Positions 10,301 through 19,119 of a DNA stretch of 64,000 bases are shown here, in pieces. The position numbers and the translations under genes are program-made. Each line of letters begins with the position of its first letter. Positions within the stretch are counted from its first letter, which is position 1. The DNA comes from Chrysophaeum taylorii (taxonomy: Eukaryota; Sar; Pelagophyceae; Pelagomonadales; Pelagomonadaceae): contig JAQMWT010000040.1 of the NCBI GenBank assembly GCA_029834535.1, forward strand, positions 124,001 through 188,000, given 5' to 3'. The notes under the pieces were generated by a model, which worked only from the letters and a program-made list of their open reading frames with translations, was not told where the DNA came from and did no database searches.

Positions 10301-13300
10301 ACTATCTCGTGTTGCCTGCCGGATCTTTAGTGGCTGGCGTGGCGTACAATTTCCGTCTCGACGCTTCCGTAGAAGAAAACGAGCTTGGCGAAATCCTTTC
10401 CGAGGGCTTTGCGTCGGTCTCGATCGCGGCCGCTCGCGTCCCGGCACCCGGGCGCGTGACTGTCTCGCCAAGCGAGGGCATCGTGCTCGTGACACGCTTC
10501 GAGCTCCAGACATCCTTGTGGACAACAGACGACCCACCTCTCAAGTACTCGTTCAAGAGCATCGTCGACTCCGAAGACGCTCGGCGTCTCTCGCCGCCGT
10601 CGCTCTCGAACGAGGTCGTCGACGCGTTGCTTCCCGCCGGGACGCCGAACGTCACCATCGTCGCAGTCGCACAAGACGCGCTCGGCGGGGAGGGCGAGGT
10701 TGCAACGAGCGCGAGAGTAGAGCAATCCGATCTGTCGAGCGAGGACCTCGCCACAGTCGTGGACGAACTCCTCGCTGACGCCTTCGCGCTCCATTCGCTC
10801 GAGTCACTCTCGCAAGCCGTGGTCGCCGCGTCGGGTGCCTCGAACCGCAACCAGGAGATCACGGGCTCGCTCGTAAGCGCGCTGGCAGTCGGAACAGCGA
10901 CCCAAGACGACGACTCGTCAATTGTCGAGCAGTCGTCGACGGCCCTTTCAAGTGCGGCGAGCGATTCCACGCTCCTCGACGAAGCTTCGGCGACGACCAG
11001 TCTCCAAGTGTCGGGAAATCTCGCCAACCTTTCGCTCAGAGAAGGCGTCACCGGGTCGGCGGCCGGTGCGCTCGCGTCGACGCTCTCCAGCGTTATCGGC
11101 ACGTCCCTGTTTTTAGCAGATGGTCCCCAACGTCGACGGCTGGACGACAACTCGACGAACTCGTCGTCGTCGTCGTCGTCGTCGTCGCAACTTCTCGGCG
11201 CCTCCTTTGATGCGATTTGCCGGTCCCAGCTCGTCAACGCGGTCCAGAACGAGAATCCCCAGACCCTCGATGTTCCAAACATCAAGTCGTCGTCGAGTCG
11301 TTTCTCCCAGAGCTCGCAGGACGGCTCGACGCGCGCCGTGATGGTTCCCTCGGGAGCCGGCGCCGAGCTGCCCGAGAGCTTGGGGGATAGCGACGACGGC
11401 GACTACGAAACCTGGTTCGCGGAATTCGATGCAAACACGCACGCCGCAGATCCGGGCGGCGATGCCGCGACGTCGGAGTCCACGCTCCGCTTCGGCCTCT
11501 CGGGGCCGAGCGACTCGGCCGTCAGCGTCGCCTTTGCGCTCTCGACCAACGCGACGTCCTCGACCAAAAATTCGACGACCAACGCGGGGGCCAACCTGAC
11601 GTGCCCTTGCGAGTTCTACGGAAACGTGAGCCACCGCTGCCCGGACGGCACGCTGCTCACGTACGCGTGCGAGGGCGTCCAGGCCACGTTCGAGGTCTTT
11701 TGCCCGAGCGTCCAAGACGGATGCCTGTCGTGGGACCCGGTGGCCTTGGAGTGGACCGAAGATAGCTGCGAGGTCGCGACAGGGGCTGACGGAAGCTTAC
11801 GATGTGCGTGCGAGATCCAGCCATCCAGCGAGGCGGTCGACATTAGTTCCAGCACCTCGGTGACCGGCGCTTTGAGCGCCTATTCGGCCAGCCTTACGGC
11901 CAAACCGGACTTGGGGGCCGCGTTCCACATCCTATTGACGTGCGGCATCATCTTCGCGTTGTGCTGTCTCATGTCGATTTTCTCGCGGCGCCTCGACCGG
12001 CGGGACCAGGCTCTGCTCGCTCGAGGACGGACCCCGCCAAGCGGCTCGTTCAGTTTTCCGTCGTTCTCCGGGTTTGACGAGACCTGGTCGGTGTCGTCGT
12101 CCGAGCGTCAAACTGACCACAGCGAAGAGAAGGACGTCGACGAGGAGAACGTCGTCTTTCCGAACCCGTCCCAGCACGAACAACAACAACAACAACAACA
12201 ACAACAACGGAATCTGGTTGTCGTCGCGAGACACGACCAACTCGTCAAGGGCAGCTACTCGTCGCGATTTGTCGCGGCGTTCAAGCGCACTCACCCGTTC
12301 GTGACGTGGCTCTTCGTTTTCGACCCAAATGCGACGCGCACGTCTCGCGTCTGGATGGGTATCGGGTTCGAGATCCTCATTTTTTTCTTCGCGCTGGCCC
12401 TCGGAAACAATCTTTATTATCCCGACCCCGGGTGTGCCGACGACGAGACGGAAGAGGACTGCCTCGGCCATCCCAAGGCAGCCAAGTGGATTCCTGGCGG
12501 CGGGCACGATATGTGCGAGTGGCACCAGTGCAGCCAAGAATGCACGCCTTATCTCCCGGACGACACCGGCGGCGAAAAGCCGGCCGACCTCCTCGCCGTC
12601 GTCCTCGTCATCTTCATCGTCTTCCCGCTGCTGCGACTTTACGGGTGGCTCTACGACTCGTACCTCGGCCGGCGGTTACCCACCAAGATCGACGCGCTCT
12701 GGCAAGAATTTTGCTGCGGGAGCACCCCTCAGTTGGGCGCGCCGCCGGCGTCGGAAGAGCTAGACGGCTCAATCTCGGAACCTTTCTCGGAGGTAGACCT
12801 TCTCAGCCTGCAGTATCGGAGTCAGAGTACCGCGGGCGGCGGGGCTGACGACCAATCTACTACTGCTCCGGCCGATGCGTCGAGGTCGGACTCTGCGACG
12901 ATGAGCCAGCGGCTCACGCAGCGAATCGCGGTCGTGATGGGGAGAGGCCGAAGCGCGCATAAACCACCCCAGCTCTCCCACGAGGGGTCGGTTTTGATGC
13001 TTCAGGCAGTTGAGGAGGAAGACGACGAGCAGATCGTCGAGAGCGCGGTCGCGGCGGCTCGGAGCGTCGCCGACGCCGTGCAGGCGCAGAGTGCCGAGCT
13101 GCGCGAACTGATCAACGAGCTCCAGAAACGACGAGCGAGTAGCAACAATAAGGCCTCGCGCGCGCGCGTCCTGAGCTTCCTTGGGCGGCTTCGCGACGAG
13201 CTGCACGTCAAATGGGGCTACGACCAGCACAACCGCGAGAAGTTTGTCGATCACGTCCGCGAGCGGCTCGAGCGCGAGATGCGCCTCTCGCTCCGCTGGC

Positions 13301-14205
13301 ACCGCGAGCTCCGCGACCTCAGGGGCGCGTGCAAGTACGACGAGGAGGCGTACAAGCGCAGAGCGCGGATGCTCCTCCTCGAGTTCCAGCACGTCGAGCG
13401 CATGACGCCGCTCGAGCGCCGGCTCTACTACGCGAGCCTCGATCGCGTCGACGCGGCGGACGCCTACGACGGCGACGAAGAGCCTCCGCCGTGCAAGGCA
13501 TACGTAGCAGCTTTCGTCTTCATCCTCGGGTCTGCGGCCGTCTTCGTGTGGTACCTAGTCCAAACAGCCTCGCTCATTGGGAGGCGCCGTAGTCGTGTTT
13601 GGCTCGTCGACGCTGTCGTCACTCTCGCCATCGTCTACGGCATCATCTCGCCGACGGCAATATTCTTCTTTCAAGTGTGGATTCCGAGCCTCCTCGCTGG
13701 CCACATCGCGACGCTCGACCCAAAAAAATCCAAGCCGTTTCCCTACACCCAAGAGACCCCGCACGCCATGACATTTCTGCTCGCGCAGCACCCCGAGCTC
13801 GCCGAAGACCCCGAGATCCGTTTTCTCGGAACGTCGCGCGAAAGTATCACGAGCATCGACGATGTTAGCGCGCACGCGGCGGACTACGTCAACGCCGAGC
13901 TTTGGAAGCCGCCGCCAGACACGCGCCTCCTCATTGTTCTCCTCGGCAACTTTTCTTTCCTCGCCGAGGATGTCCAGAGCACGATCGTCGAAGAAATAGT
14001 CGTCTTCACCCCCGTGCTTTCGTCGCTTGCACTTAGCGGTACTTCCATCAGCCGCCAAAAAGGCCTTGGGCTCGCCGTGAGCCTCATCTTGACCTACATC
14101 ATCCTCTTTCTGATCTATGTCGTCATCGAAACTATCCGACTCGCCGTTCGCAAGGTGTACCGCCGGATTACGCCCGATCCGACAGTTCAGATGCTTGTGT
14201 GGTAG
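7346..14205 (+). CDS. polycystin-1-like REJ/GAIN membrane protein
   Basis: The ATG at 7346 opens a signal peptide (MRALIWLATAVLAEEFECLG). A Cys-rich N-terminal module follows, split by small introns between ~7584 and 8140 that I cannot place exactly; it includes GTRCCEDTADG and ERCEDNGFRLCTQSEV, a pattern common in stramenopile secreted proteins. A 67-base intron at 8206-8272 (GTGCGTG...TTTTGTAG) joins VLPTL to RPTDDPP in frame. The last exon, 8273-14205, has a Pro/Ser/Thr linker to ~8690, a PKD-like Ig fold (~9784-10075), a REJ-like region (~10086-10700), and a Cys-rich GPS/GAIN-like block (CPCEFYG...CACEI, ~11605-11815). TM1 is at ~11920. A polyQ-containing loop leads to HPFVTWLFVFDPN and TM2 (~12350), as in polycystin-1. 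TM3 is at ~12590, a long helical cytosolic loop follows, and TM4-6 are at ~13500, ~13600 and ~14070. No PLAT domain and no PKD2-type pore are evident. It is probably a surface receptor or adhesion protein. Confidence 0.8.
8206..8272 (+). other. intron of polycystin-like gene
   Basis: The donor is GTGCGTG at 8206 and the acceptor TTTTGTAG ends at 8272. Removing it keeps the frame and makes the Pro/Thr linker continuous (PSVLPTL/RPTDDPP). The unspliced reading inserts 22 residues unlike the linker. Confidence 0.7.
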
Positions 14206-14357
14206 AATGTCTGCGGAACGGCGAGTGGACCGGGCCACAGAAGTAAATTGAGGTTGATCGTTCTTTTCTTCTGCACACGCGTGAGCGAAAAAACGATCTT
14301 TTTCCGCCGGGACAGACAGACGGACAGACAGACAGTATCTCATCTTTAGAGCATCAC

Positions 14358-15376
14358 AAGTGCAGGCCAGTAAGTTCACCTACTCCCAATCTCTAACCCC
14401 AGTAAGTTCACCTGGTCCCAGTAAGTTTCATATAAGTTCACCTGGTCAGTAAGTTCACCTAGCTCACACCAACTCCTTTGAGCTAGTCGCTCTCGCCTCC
14501 GCCAATCTAAGCTGCTTTGATCCGCACGCGCCGCCAACCTTTGAGTTTACTCTAAAAGCCCTTTACTCTAAAAACCCCAGTATGTTCACCTGGTCCCAGT
14601 TTCACCTGGTCACTCAGTTCACCTAAACCCCAGTAAGTTCACAGTAAGTTCACCTACAGTGCGCGTGTAGACGCCGTGAGGGGGCTTATCGGTATTGCGC
14701 AGCACGTGTGGGGTAGGGTGGAGTCGTCGACTCAGAAGACGATATCCTCGGGGTTGCCGATCGACAGAGAGCCACGTAGAGCTGGACGTGGCAGAAGACG
14801 GGCTTGGGCAAGAGGACGCCGACCTCGCGGCGCGTCTGCCTCTGGCTCTTGTTGATCGTTTGGCGTCGGTGGGGCTTGAGGGATACAGGTTGGAGGAGCC
14901 TCGGTGACAACGACACTATCGATCATGTATCTGGTACCGTTGCAGTGGCCGTGCGACGGGTCGAGGTTGCGAAGACTTTAAGCTCGCGATCAAAGTCAGC
15001 ATGCCGTTGGTTGTCAGGGAGTTGAAAACTCTACTGTAAAGAGCGAGGCGTCGTCTTCCGACCCAGCCTAGTCAGCCGAAAAGAACTCCGACGCCTCGTC
15101 TCCGGGAAAAAAAGGCCGCAGTCATTCGCGCGTTGTCAGCATCGACAACATCGTTTCAACGGGGCGTGAGAATGGCGCGCTGGCTAAAAGAGCCGCCGCG
15201 GGTCGTGGAAATAGTCTGCGAGGTCGCCGTAGACGGCTTGGAGGATCACTGGCTGGCTCTCGCGCCTACCTGATCCTTACTCTCGCGTCTACATGATCCT
15301 TACCCTAAATCGAGGGACAAACAGACAGACAGACAAACAAACAGACAGACAAACATCTGTCGATTAGTAGTTAGGA
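14358..15376 (-). mobile_element. repeat A, copy 1 (~1.02 kb)
   Basis: This is one of five copies in the window of a ~1.05-kb repeat. Written on the plus strand, each begins AAGTGCAGGCCAGTAAGTTCACC and carries an array of imperfect 'AGTAAGTTCACCTGGTCCC' units. A conserved ~700-bp middle follows, then 'CCCTAAATCGAGGGACA' and a GACA/AAAC tract, ending CATCTGTCGATTAGTAGTTAGGA. I give minus as strand because the longest conserved ORF and the retroposon-like 3' end (seen on the dimer at 42.8 kb) lie on that strand. No clear target-site duplication flanks this copy; its left flank has a GACA-rich tract at 14310-14335. Confidence 0.8.
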
Positions 15377-15883
15377 TTCTATTACTGACGGTCTTTTTTT
15401 AAGTTCATGAGAGAACTACTAGCGTAAACTAAACTCCCTCCGTTGTCACAAGTTGACCGGCGGGCTCTGTGTCAGAATTAATTATGGTGGTTGCAGCAGC
15501 TCCCTGCAGCCGCGTTCCCAAACAACACATGCGTTTTTCGCGAGCGGCTGCTGGGACGCCATCGACCCGGTTTTACTCTCGGTTTGGATCCCCTACTTTA
15601 TATCAATCAGACACGCATGGTGATGTAGTGACACTACGCGGGGGCATATGCGTGAGAAAAAAGGGAGAGGCAAACGTCAAGGCGTGTTCATGCTGACGCT
15701 TTTTGTCGTGGTGGTTGGAAGAGGGCGTGCGGGCGGTGTATTCCTCGAGAGGAAATATCGGAGAAGAGAGAGGGGCAATCGGTGGTGTACACAAGGAAGG
15801 AAAGGAAACGAAAGGAAAGGAAAGGAAAGGAAAGACGCGCGTCGTTAAGAGGAGCCCAGCTGCAGCAAAATGCGCTTGATTAC
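15377..15883. other. intergenic with GGAAA microsatellite
   Basis: No credible gene. A GGAAA/GAAAG pentamer tract runs at about 15793-15836, near the 3' end of the minus-strand gene that stops at 15884. A long plus-strand ORF that starts here (15782-16972) is the antisense shadow of that gene. Confidence 0.6.
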
Positions 15884-17086
15884 TTAAAACTTCTTGGGGC
15901 CGACGGCGGAGCCCGAAAGGACAGGCTTGGTGAGCATCGGCTTGTTTTCGTCAGAGACGTTTCCTTGGAGGACCTCAGCGAAGAAGCCCGTGAGGCCCTC
16001 CGGAAGCTCGGTAAACTTGAAGTTGAGGTGAGTGTACATCGCGTTCTCGTCGGTCGTTTCGTGCTTGGAGGCCGGGTTGGAGTACATCTTGAAGGCAAAC
16101 TCGACGGCGCGGATTACGATGGAGTCAGCATCCTTGCCGAGGATCTGCTTGCCCGGGAGCTTGGAGACGCGGACGCCCACGAGGCCGTCGCGGGAGATGA
16201 GTTCGTGGTCGTCGACGGCGGACTGGATCTTCTCGCCGTCGAGAGAAGCGCGGATGAACTGGAGGGAGTCGGCATCGCCGAGGGAACCGACGGGGACGTC
16301 CTGCGGAATGACGGCCGAGAAGATGACCTGGTCGGTCTCAAGGTCGCGGATCTCGACGCCGTCAAGCCATTGCTCGGTGGTGAATGGCTTCCCAAAGGCG
16401 CGGCCGCGGAGCTCGAGGCGTTCACCCTTGAGGAGCGAGACCCAGTTTCCGAGGGGGAGCCAGAACTGGATGCGCTCGCCCGAAGGCGTGATGACGTAGG
16501 GGTCGCCAGTGATGACGGGCTCGGGGTCGTCGTCGCACGTCGTGTTGAATTGGCCCGTCAAGCCGCGCGACGAGTAGCGCTGGAAAAGGCCGTCGACCGG
16601 GAAGGAAGATTCCTCTACGATAACTTCGCTGCCGTCCGGACCCGTGCAGGTGACGGTCCAGCTGACGGGAAAGAGGTCGAGTTGGCTGCCCGAGATGATG
16701 TCGTAGTAGCCGAGGTACGACTCGGGGAAGGTAAACGTGACGCTCGGCGGCATGTCAGCCGAGCTAAATTCCGCCGTCGAGCACGTGTAGGTCGTGTACG
16801 ACGAGATATAGGACTGCCACAGCTCGTCGATCAGGCCGTCCGTCGATATACCCGGCGCGCACGCGTGCGTGCTGGACACGGCGATCGCCATGTTGTTACC
16901 GTCGCAGTCGTAGATGTCGAACTCGGCTACGTTCCACGAGTAGATGCCCGACGGCGGGGGCACGCTCAATAGGGGGTCAGTCCACTGGGAGTCCGACGTC
17001 TCGGTCACCGCCCACACGCACGTGTTAAACAGCTGGGCCACGGCGCCTGGCGCGAACAACACAAACACCGTCGACGACAACAACAT
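15884..17086 (-). CDS. secreted VWD-like protein, 400 aa
   Basis: This single-exon frame has ATG at 17086. Residues 1-17 (MLLSSTVFVLFAPGAVA) form a signal peptide, followed by a Cys-containing N-terminal domain (residues ~20-180) with Asn-linked glycosylation candidates. From residue ~190, ITGDPYVITPSGERIQFWLP recalls the start of von Willebrand factor type D domains (GDPH...G..F.F). A beta-rich region with ELRGRAFGKPF and VGVRVSKLPGKQILG follows. The key His of GDPH is Tyr here, and there are few cysteines in this part, so it is a divergent relative rather than a typical VWD. It ends GPKKF with no membrane anchor. It is likely exported or in the endomembrane lumen; no substrate is inferable. 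Confidence 0.75.
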   Translation of the reverse strand: MLLSSTVFVLFAPGAVAQLFNTCVWAVTETSDSQWTDPLLSVPPPSGIYSWNVAEFDIYDCDGNNMAIAVSSTHACAPGISTDGLIDELWQSYISSYTTYTCSTAEFSSADMPPSVTFTFPESYLGYYDIISGSQLDLFPVSWTVTCTGPDGSEVIVEESSFPVDGLFQRYSSRGLTGQFNTTCDDDPEPVITGDPYVITPSGERIQFWLPLGNWVSLLKGERLELRGRAFGKPFTTEQWLDGVEIRDLETDQVIFSAVIPQDVPVGSLGDADSLQFIRASLDGEKIQSAVDDHELISRDGLVGVRVSKLPGKQILGKDADSIVIRAVEFAFKMYSNPASKHETTDENAMYTHLNFKFTELPEGLTGFFAEVLQGNVSDENKPMLTKPVLSGSAVGPKKF

Positions 17087-17273
17087 CTTGGAGGAAGTTT
17101 GTGGTGGTCGGTGTCAGCTGGTCCAGTTGCGTCACTCGACTAGATGATGGATGATCTGTCGCCCGGAATTATTGCACTTGTGAGCGATTCAAAGTTCTAG
17201 TTGTGGCAAAAACAAATGTAGGGTAAGTAAGTGTTGTTTGATGAAAGCGGGGTAACGCCGAGATTTTGGATGG

Positions 17274-17756
17274 ATGCTGCGCCTCGTGTTCTGCTTGTTG
17301 TTGTGGTTCGAGGCGCGGGGCGTGGAGGTCACGGGGAGGTGCGTGGTGGAGTCGCCGGGGTACAAGTTCCGGTTTCCGTCGGCGGGAAGCTCGACATGCT
17401 ACGGGCTGTGTTTTTCGTCGGCAAACGGTCGCATGTTCAACAACAGGACCGAAAAATATTCGTGCGAAGCGGCCGTTTCGGGAAACCGGAGGGAGGTGTG
17501 TTTGCGGTGTCCTAGGAACTGCATCGAGGCGTGCACGACGCCGACCGGGTCGCCGACGGCGATGGCCCCGACATCATCATCATCGGGCGCGCCGTCGGCG
17601 ACCGGGCATCCGAGCGCGACGACGAGCCCGACCGCGCGTCCCTCGCCTGTGCCGACGCCCCTGCCGTCGGTCGGCCCGAGGCCGGCGGTACCAACAAGCA
17701 TGCCGAGCCGCGTCCCGACGCCCGCCCCGAGTTATTTTTTGTTTCCGACTTCTTGA
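17274..17756 (+). CDS. small secreted Cys-rich protein with PT-rich tail
   Basis: The ATG at 17274 opens a signal peptide (MLRLVFCLLLWFEARGVEV). A compact ~70-residue domain with eight cysteines follows (GRCVVESP, TCYGLCF, YSCEAAV, VCLRCPRNCIEAC), then a Pro/Thr/Ser linker of about 65 residues ending PAPSYFLFPTS. Such PT tails usually carry O-glycans on stramenopile wall or extracellular proteins. The linker is terminal here, with no second domain, so a further exon may be missing. The gene converges on the signal-peptidase gene, with about 30 bases between the two stops. Function unknown. Confidence 0.65.
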   Translation: MLRLVFCLLLWFEARGVEVTGRCVVESPGYKFRFPSAGSSTCYGLCFSSANGRMFNNRTEKYSCEAAVSGNRREVCLRCPRNCIEACTTPTGSPTAMAPTSSSSGAPSATGHPSATTSPTARPSPVPTPLPSVGPRPAVPTSMPSRVPTPAPSYFLFPTS

Positions 17757-17785
17757 GAGGTCGCGAAGGAAGTCTCTCGTCGTTA

Positions 17786-19117
17786 TTAGTGGAGATCGCC
17801 GAAACGGTCCGGCGGCCAGACGCGGAGCCTAGGGACGCCGATGATTTTGTCGAGGGGGAGGTCGCCCCACACCCTCGAGTCGACGGAGACGCCGCCGCAA
17901 TCCCCCCTGACCCAGATCATGCCCGCGGGTACGACGTGGGTCGGGTCGGTCCCCCTTTCGATTGCTCGCTCGAGGTCGGGCGTCGGGGTGTCGCAAAAGG
18001 CGGGGGCGTCGTCGGGGTTGTTGACACTCCACGCAGTGTCCGGCGGCACCCGGTCGCCTCCGAGGGCGGCGACGCGCTTGACGAAGGTCGACTTTGGCGG
18101 GACGGTAGTACCGTCCAAGAGGGCGTCGAGGGTGGGCGGAGCCGTGAAGAGGATGATATCGCCAACGCGAGGGGGGGGGTGCGGTCTCAAACCGAACTTG
18201 TCGACGACCAGGAGGTCCCCCCTTCTAAGGGCGGGGGCCATGGATTCGGTGGGAATAGCGTAAAAACCGACGAAAGTTTGGGCGGCCAGGACCAACGGAA
18301 CTGGTGCGAGGGCCGAGGCGACCCAAGCCGCCAGGACCGCAACGGCGCCCCAAGGCCTGCCGCCCGCGGCCTCGAGGGCCTCGCGGCGCGCGCGCGGCAA
18401 GAACGCTCTCCGATCGTTCCGAGCGACCCATTCGACGTCCGCGTCGTCGAGGTCGACCTCGACCGGCCAATCGCGGGTCGGGGGGTTCGAAAAGGCCGGC
18501 CGCACCAACATGCGACTCGTCGCGTAAAATCCCTCGTCGTCGACGCCCATGATCCGGTACTCGCCGCCGGTCGCGAGGCCCAGCTCCGAAAGTCGCGCCT
18601 TTCCCGAACCGGTCTTGGCGATCGGGACCGCGACCGCGCCGCACCGCAGAATGCGGGGCTCGACCGGATAAATTTCGACGTGGCCCGACACGCGAAGGTC
18701 CCCGAGCCCCGGAGGCCAGGCCGAGGCCCCCCAATTGCGCGCGGGACGGCCCTCGGCTTCCGAAGGCCGTCTCGGCGAGAAAGTCACGCCCCCGACCCAC
18801 GACGCCCCGCCCCCCTTCACGCCGCCGCCGCTCCGTTCCATCGTCGGCACCACCACGCCCCCGCTCCTAACGCACAGCGAGAACACGCACGCGCACTCGT
18901 TTTCTTCTTCTTCTTCTTCATCGGAGAGGTACTCGAGGTAGACGGCAGTCCCCCGCCGCGACCCTACCCCTTGGGGGTATGCGACGACGCGAAACTCGAG
19001 GTCTCCGACTTGGACTGGAGGGCTCGACAGACACGCCTCGCCCTCCAGCTTGACGTCGAACTCGACGCGGCGCACCAGCGACGACAACGCAGCACACAAC
19101 AACAACATCATCATCAT
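17786..19117 (-). CDS. type I signal peptidase fused to MATH-like domain
   Basis: Preferred start is ATG 19117 (MMMMLLLCAALSSLV, a hydrophobic leader). Residues ~20-160 resemble a MATH/TRAF beta-sandwich: SPPVQVGDLEFRVVAYPQG, AVYLEYL, VTFSPRRP, then RNWGASAWPPGLGD and SGHVEIYPVE. An acidic loop (EEEEEEN) interrupts it. A membrane helix (AVAVLAAWVASALAPVPLVLAA) is followed by the peptidase S26A core. Box B is AIPTESMAPALRRGD with the catalytic Ser, box C VGDIILFTAPP, box D FVKRVAALGGD with the general-base Lys, and box E RGDCGGVSVDSRVWG. All catalytic elements are present. It would cleave signal or thylakoid-transfer peptides; whether it works in ER, plastid envelope or thylakoid is open. A MATH domain ahead of a signal peptidase is not an arrangement I know. 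The 561-residue plus-strand ORF here is a shadow. Confidence 0.85.
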   Translation of the reverse strand: MMMMLLLCAALSSLVRRVEFDVKLEGEACLSSPPVQVGDLEFRVVAYPQGVGSRRGTAVYLEYLSDEEEEEENECACVFSLCVRSGGVVVPTMERSGGGVKGGGASWVGGVTFSPRRPSEAEGRPARNWGASAWPPGLGDLRVSGHVEIYPVEPRILRCGAVAVPIAKTGSGKARLSELGLATGGEYRIMGVDDEGFYATSRMLVRPAFSNPPTRDWPVEVDLDDADVEWVARNDRRAFLPRARREALEAAGGRPWGAVAVLAAWVASALAPVPLVLAAQTFVGFYAIPTESMAPALRRGDLLVVDKFGLRPHPPPRVGDIILFTAPPTLDALLDGTTVPPKSTFVKRVAALGGDRVPPDTAWSVNNPDDAPAFCDTPTPDLERAIERGTDPTHVVPAGMIWVRGDCGGVSVDSRVWGDLPLDKIIGVPRLRVWPPDRFGDLH

Positions 19118-19119
19118 TA

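Noticed and set aside
14358-15376. AGTAAGTTCACC array considered as a CRISPR-like array
   Set aside because: Units are imperfect and contiguous without unique spacers, the genome is eukaryotic, and the array is part of a dispersed repeat.
15782-16972. 396-residue plus-strand ORF
   Set aside because: Antisense shadow of the VWD-like gene; rich in Val/Asp/Arg, starts in a microsatellite and has no domain, while the minus frame has a signal peptide and coherent sequence.
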